A stretch of 43,845 bases of DNA from contig JAQSWO010000004.1 in assembly GCA_029266595.1 (NCBI GenBank), positions 1-43,845 of the forward strand, read 5' to 3'. Position numbers and translations under genes: made by a program. The notes below the pieces were generated by a model that made no database searches, was not told the origin of the DNA, and was given only the letters and a program-made list of their open reading frames with translations. Origin of the DNA: Gammaproteobacteria bacterium (GTDB lineage Bacteria > Pseudomonadota > Gammaproteobacteria > JAURND01). Shown in pieces: positions 40,052 to 43,845 of the stretch (within the stretch, counting starts at the first letter, position 1; each line of letters starts with the position of its first letter).

Positions 40052-40933
40052 TCAAAACCAATATACGAAGACAAACAAAACTAACCACACCACATCCACA
40101 AAATGCCAATACCAAGAAACCGCCTCAAACGCAAAATGTCGCTGCTTATTAAAATGCCCTTTATATATCCTGACAAAAATCACAATCAGCATGATCGTGC
40201 CTAAAGTCACATGAAGACCATGGAACCCTGTCAGCATAAAAAATGTAGTTCCAAAAACACCTGAACCTAAGGTCAAACCTTTTTCCATATAAGCAATCGT
40301 ATACTCATGCACCTGCATCACCAGAAACAAAATACCCAACAATGCAGTTGCTCCCTGCGCGACTAACGCTTGTATTCTACGTTCTTTCAAAACAGCCCAA
40401 TGCGCAACCGTAATAGTTGCACCACTGGTCAATAAAATAAGGGTATTAAGCGCTGGCAAACCCCATGTATCAAGTACACTCTTAGGACCTGTGAATTTAC
40501 TGGGATCTGGCGTATTTAGTAGCGGCCAAGTTGATTCAAAGTTCGGCCACAATAGCAAATGTGTGATCGCGCCTGGACCTTCACCACCTAACCACGGAAC
40601 CGAAAAAATGCGGATATAAAAGAGTGCGCCAAAAAAAGCACCAAAAAACATCACTTCAGAAAAAATAAACCAGCACATTCCCCAACGGAAAGAATGGTCC
40701 ATCTGTTTGTTATCCAGCAAACCACGCTGGTTATCACTGATGACCTGCCCAAACCAACCAAACATCATAAAAATCAGGATGCCTATACCCGCAAAAAACA
40801 GATAGGGGCCGTACTCAACGTCGTGTAACCAGTGCGCCGCACCAAACATAATACAAAAAAGTGCCACAGAACCTACAATCGGCCAGTGACTGGGTGGGGC
40901 TAGGTAGTAACCGCCTTTTTCGGGTGTCGCCAT
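40052..40933 (-). CDS. coxC: Cytochrome c oxidase subunit III
   Basis: YYLAPPSHWPIVGSVALF, GFHGLHVTLGTIML, WYWHFVDVVWLVLFVFVYW; start chosen at MATPEKGG (AGAAGGA upstream). Confidence 0.95.
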   Translation of the reverse strand: MATPEKGGYYLAPPSHWPIVGSVALFCIMFGAAHWLHDVEYGPYLFFAGIGILIFMMFGWFGQVISDNQRGLLDNKQMDHSFRWGMCWFIFSEVMFFGAFFGALFYIRIFSVPWLGGEGPGAITHLLLWPNFESTWPLLNTPDPSKFTGPKSVLDTWGLPALNTLILLTSGATITVAHWAVLKERRIQALVAQGATALLGILFLVMQVHEYTIAYMEKGLTLGSGVFGTTFFMLTGFHGLHVTLGTIMLIVIFVRIYKGHFNKQRHFAFEAVSWYWHFVDVVWLVLFVFVYWF

Positions 40934-41004
40934 GTTTTTTCCTTCTTTAATGTTGCTTGATCTATTTCCTTTACGCAGTATAAATGACAAGTTAAGAAGC
41001 TGAG

Positions 41005-41595
41005 CTATTTAGATATCTTGCCTCTTTGCTCAGGCGGTGCAGATTTCTTTGTACCCGTCACGTCAAACAATGTGTAAGAAAGTGTGATTTCTTTCACATC
41101 TTCAGGAATATCTCTATCAATATGGAAAAGCAATGGCATATCCATTGTTTCACCATCTGCCAACGTTTGCCTTTCAAAACAAAAACATTCGGTCTTTTTT
41201 AAATATTTCGCAGCCTCGCTAGGCGCCACACTGGGAATGGCCTGAACCACCATGGTTTTCCCAGATTCATTTTTGGCAAAATAAGCCACTCGGGTATTCT
41301 CGCCTGGATGTATATCCACAGACTTGCGGTAAGGATAAAACTTCCATGGTAGCTTTGCGTTGTTCATGGAAACAAACTGCACCGTAATCGTCCTATGCTT
41401 ATCTACCGATGACACAACTGACTGCGCTGTCTGTCCACCTGTCTTGCCATTAATACCAAATGCATCGCATAAAACGTTATAAAGTGGAACCAATGCATAA
41501 CCAAAACCAAACATAAGCACTGCAATAAGTAACATAATGAATGTTTGATGCCGAACGCTTTTTCGATTTTTTTCTAATTTTGTGGAATCAGGCAT
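41005..41595 (-). CDS. ctaG: Cytochrome c oxidase assembly protein CtaG/Cox11
   Basis: GFGYALVPLYNVLCDAFGINGKTGG, ECFCFERQTLADGE. Confidence 0.95.
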   Translation of the reverse strand: MPDSTKLEKNRKSVRHQTFIMLLIAVLMFGFGYALVPLYNVLCDAFGINGKTGGQTAQSVVSSVDKHRTITVQFVSMNNAKLPWKFYPYRKSVDIHPGENTRVAYFAKNESGKTMVVQAIPSVAPSEAAKYLKKTECFCFERQTLADGETMDMPLLFHIDRDIPEDVKEITLSYTLFDVTGTKKSAPPEQRGKISK

Positions 41596-41667
41596 CGTTT
41601 CTCCAAATGGCGCAGCACCTCTATTTGAGTAACTTTGTGTTTTTCATTTTTTAGTCCCTAACCTAGT

Positions 41668-43326
41668 TTAATAAGATGGTTCATTTTCCCTAGGGTGGTG
41701 AGGCAAAATATTAGGGGGCTTCTCCCAGCTATGATAAGGAGCTGGTGAAGGCAACTGCCATTCTAAACCATGCGCGCCCTCCCATACCTGTCCTGTTGCG
41801 GGTTTTCCCTTACGAATTGTCCAAATAATATTAACCAAAAATATCAATTGCGAAAAACCAAAAACAAAGGCGCCTAAAGTTGCAATGACATTAAAATCTG
41901 TAAACTGTAGCGCATAATCAGGAATACGCCGCGGCATACCCGCTAATCCTAAGAAATGCATGGGGAAAAAAGTAATGTTTAACGAAATGGCTGACAACCA
42001 AAAATGCCATTTGCCTAACGCCTCACTGTACATGCGCCCCGTCCATTTAGGAAGCCAATAATACACACCCGTGATCAGCGCAAAGATAGAACCCGGTACA
42101 AGCACATAATGAAAGTGTGCGACAACAAAATACGTATCTTGATATTGATAATCCGCAGGGGTAATCGCGAGCATCAAACCCGAAAACCCACCAATGGTAA
42201 ATAAAAATACGAATGCCACGGCAAAGAGCATAGGCGTCTCAAACGTGAGTGCTCCTTTATACATAGTAGACACCCAATTAAAGACCTTAATACCTGTCGG
42301 CACGGCAATTAACATGGTGGTGTACATAAAAAATAATTGGGCAGCAACAGGCATACCCACTGTAAACATGTGATGTGCCCAAACAATAAAGGAAAGTAAG
42401 GCAATGGAAATAATCGCCCACACCATAAATGAATAACCAAATAAAGGCTTACGACTAAATGTTGGAATCACCTCAGACATCACACCAAAAGCGGGAAGAA
42501 TTAACACGTATACTTCGGGATGTCCGAAAAACCAAAAAACATGTTGAAACAACACAGGATCGCCTCCCCCTGCCGCTTCAAAAAAACTCGTACCAAAATG
42601 ACGGTCTGTTAGCATCATAGTCACCGCACCTGCAAGCACTGGCATGATGGATAGCAGTAAAAATGCTGTGATTAACCAACTCCAAATAAACACTGGCATT
42701 TGCATGAGCCCCATCCCTGGTGCACGCATATTAAGGATAGTTGCAATCACATTAATGGCGCCCAAAATAGAAGAAATACCCAATAAATGGATAGCGAAAA
42801 TCATGTAGTCAGTACTGGGTGGGCCATAACTAGTTGAGAGCGGAGCATAGAACGTCCAACCAAAATTGGGCGCCGGGCCCGGTAGAAATAGCGTACTAAT
42901 CAGCAAGATGAAAGCAAAAGGAAGTATCCAAAAACTCCAGTTATTCAAGCGAGGCAACGCCATATCAGGCGCCCCTATCATAAGGGGTATTTGCCAATTT
43001 GCTAAGCCTACAAAGGCAGGCATAACAACACCGAACACCATGATAAGACCATGCAGGGTAGTCATTTGATTAAAAAAATCAGGATCTAATAAACGTTCGC
43101 CAGGCTGAAAAAGTTCTGTACGAATCAATAAAGCCATGGTGCCTGCAATAAAAAACATGATGCAAGAAGTCCACAGATACAAAGTCCCAATGTCTTTATG
43201 GTTGGTAGTAAAAACCCAACGCTTCACATACCCCATCAAGCCCTTCCCGTTATCTGGGCCATGGTGGTGGTGATCTTCTTCTGTGCCAATCGCGGCTGTA
43301 TTTTGTTCTGACATGTTGTGCCTCAT
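41668..43326 (-). CDS. coxA: Cytochrome c oxidase subunit I
   Basis: [44 protein letters not shown]. Confidence 0.97.
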   Translation of the reverse strand: MRHNMSEQNTAAIGTEEDHHHHGPDNGKGLMGYVKRWVFTTNHKDIGTLYLWTSCIMFFIAGTMALLIRTELFQPGERLLDPDFFNQMTTLHGLIMVFGVVMPAFVGLANWQIPLMIGAPDMALPRLNNWSFWILPFAFILLISTLFLPGPAPNFGWTFYAPLSTSYGPPSTDYMIFAIHLLGISSILGAINVIATILNMRAPGMGLMQMPVFIWSWLITAFLLLSIMPVLAGAVTMMLTDRHFGTSFFEAAGGGDPVLFQHVFWFFGHPEVYVLILPAFGVMSEVIPTFSRKPLFGYSFMVWAIISIALLSFIVWAHHMFTVGMPVAAQLFFMYTTMLIAVPTGIKVFNWVSTMYKGALTFETPMLFAVAFVFLFTIGGFSGLMLAITPADYQYQDTYFVVAHFHYVLVPGSIFALITGVYYWLPKWTGRMYSEALGKWHFWLSAISLNITFFPMHFLGLAGMPRRIPDYALQFTDFNVIATLGAFVFGFSQLIFLVNIIWTIRKGKPATGQVWEGAHGLEWQLPSPAPYHSWEKPPNILPHHPRENEPSY

Positions 43327-43581
43327 TATTTAACTTAACACTAGGAATTACTGACAATTCTATCATGCTGGATTTCTGCCCAAAGGTTATCAGTATCTCA
43401 GAGTTTAATTTCACTTCAACTTTTCGTCCTGTGCCCTGATATGCTGGCTCTTAACTAAGTCTTTTAAAGAGGCCCTGAATTTTAACTCTCATTTAGTCCT
43501 AAAAACAGGGTAAATGAGACTAAATTCTGCGATAAGTGAGAGGAGATACTAAATATCCGGCAACCTAGACAAAATACCTAT

Positions 43582-43845
43582 CTATTGATAGAGGGGAAAA
43601 TTGCTGGTTTCGGCTACCTTCCGATTTTCAGCAACTTTCGCTGGCTGAACACTTTCTCCTGCATATTCCCCATACTTGCCCTTATCCCCATTTCCCCAAG
43701 CATTCCGGGTATAAGTGATAACTGCTGCAATATCTACATCATTCAGCTGTGAAGAAAAAGCTGCCATCGCAGTGCCAGGAACCCCATGTAGTACTTTTTT
43801 AATGTGTTGATCAAGGTCTCCAGTCACAACAGCGCTCCCTGCTAA
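43582..43845 (-). CDS. coxB: Cytochrome c oxidase subunit II with C-terminal cytochrome c domain (partial, runs off window)
   Basis: GVPGTAMAAFSSQLNDVDIAAVITYTRNAWGN is a cytochrome c C-terminal segment; frame stays open to the window edge. Confidence 0.85.
   Translation of the reverse strand, partial: LAGSAVVTGDLDQHIKKVLHGVPGTAMAAFSSQLNDVDIAAVITYTRNAWGNGDKGKYGEYAGESVQPAKVAENRKVAETSNFPLYQ

Overview
This 43.8 kb window looks like chromosomal DNA from an AT-rich gammaproteobacterium, possibly Legionellales-like (taxonomy is a low-confidence guess). It starts at the end of an intact IS4-type insertion sequence and ends inside a cytochrome c oxidase operon. Recognisable housekeeping blocks are nrdA-nrdB (class Ia ribonucleotide reductase), rplU-rpmA-obgE, a phosphomannomutase, tRNA-Thr(CGU) next to pilB-pilC-pilD, coaE-coq7, a GT9 glycosyltransferase-fur pair, serC, ftsY-ftsE-ftsX, yejB-yejE-yejF and coxB-coxA-ctaG-coxC-rhomboid. 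Between them lie a decayed AlbA_2/Fic gene, an MFS transporter, Na+-coupled transporters, a small-protein/PRC-barrel cluster and a large repeat-rich membrane protein. The observations most worth a second look are: (1) nrdA has lost about 49 codons, including the conserved TTYYLR radical-transfer motif, while its Cys-rich C-terminal tail survives in another frame; (2) a tandem pair of NrdR-box-like palindromes 32 bp apart upstream of nrdA; (3) a compound 10 x 7-bp + 4 x 6-bp microsatellite between serC and the GT9-fur operon, whose hexamer part is an array of GATAAT, the Fur-recognition hexamer; (4) an 11-bp G-rich tandem repeat with strong G-quadruplex potential next to the Fic pseudogene; (5) a prepilin peptidase without its zinc-cysteine motif and a pilBCD locus without pilA; (6) unannotated small ORFs with good ribosome-binding sites. 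I found no CRISPR array and no clear new defence system.
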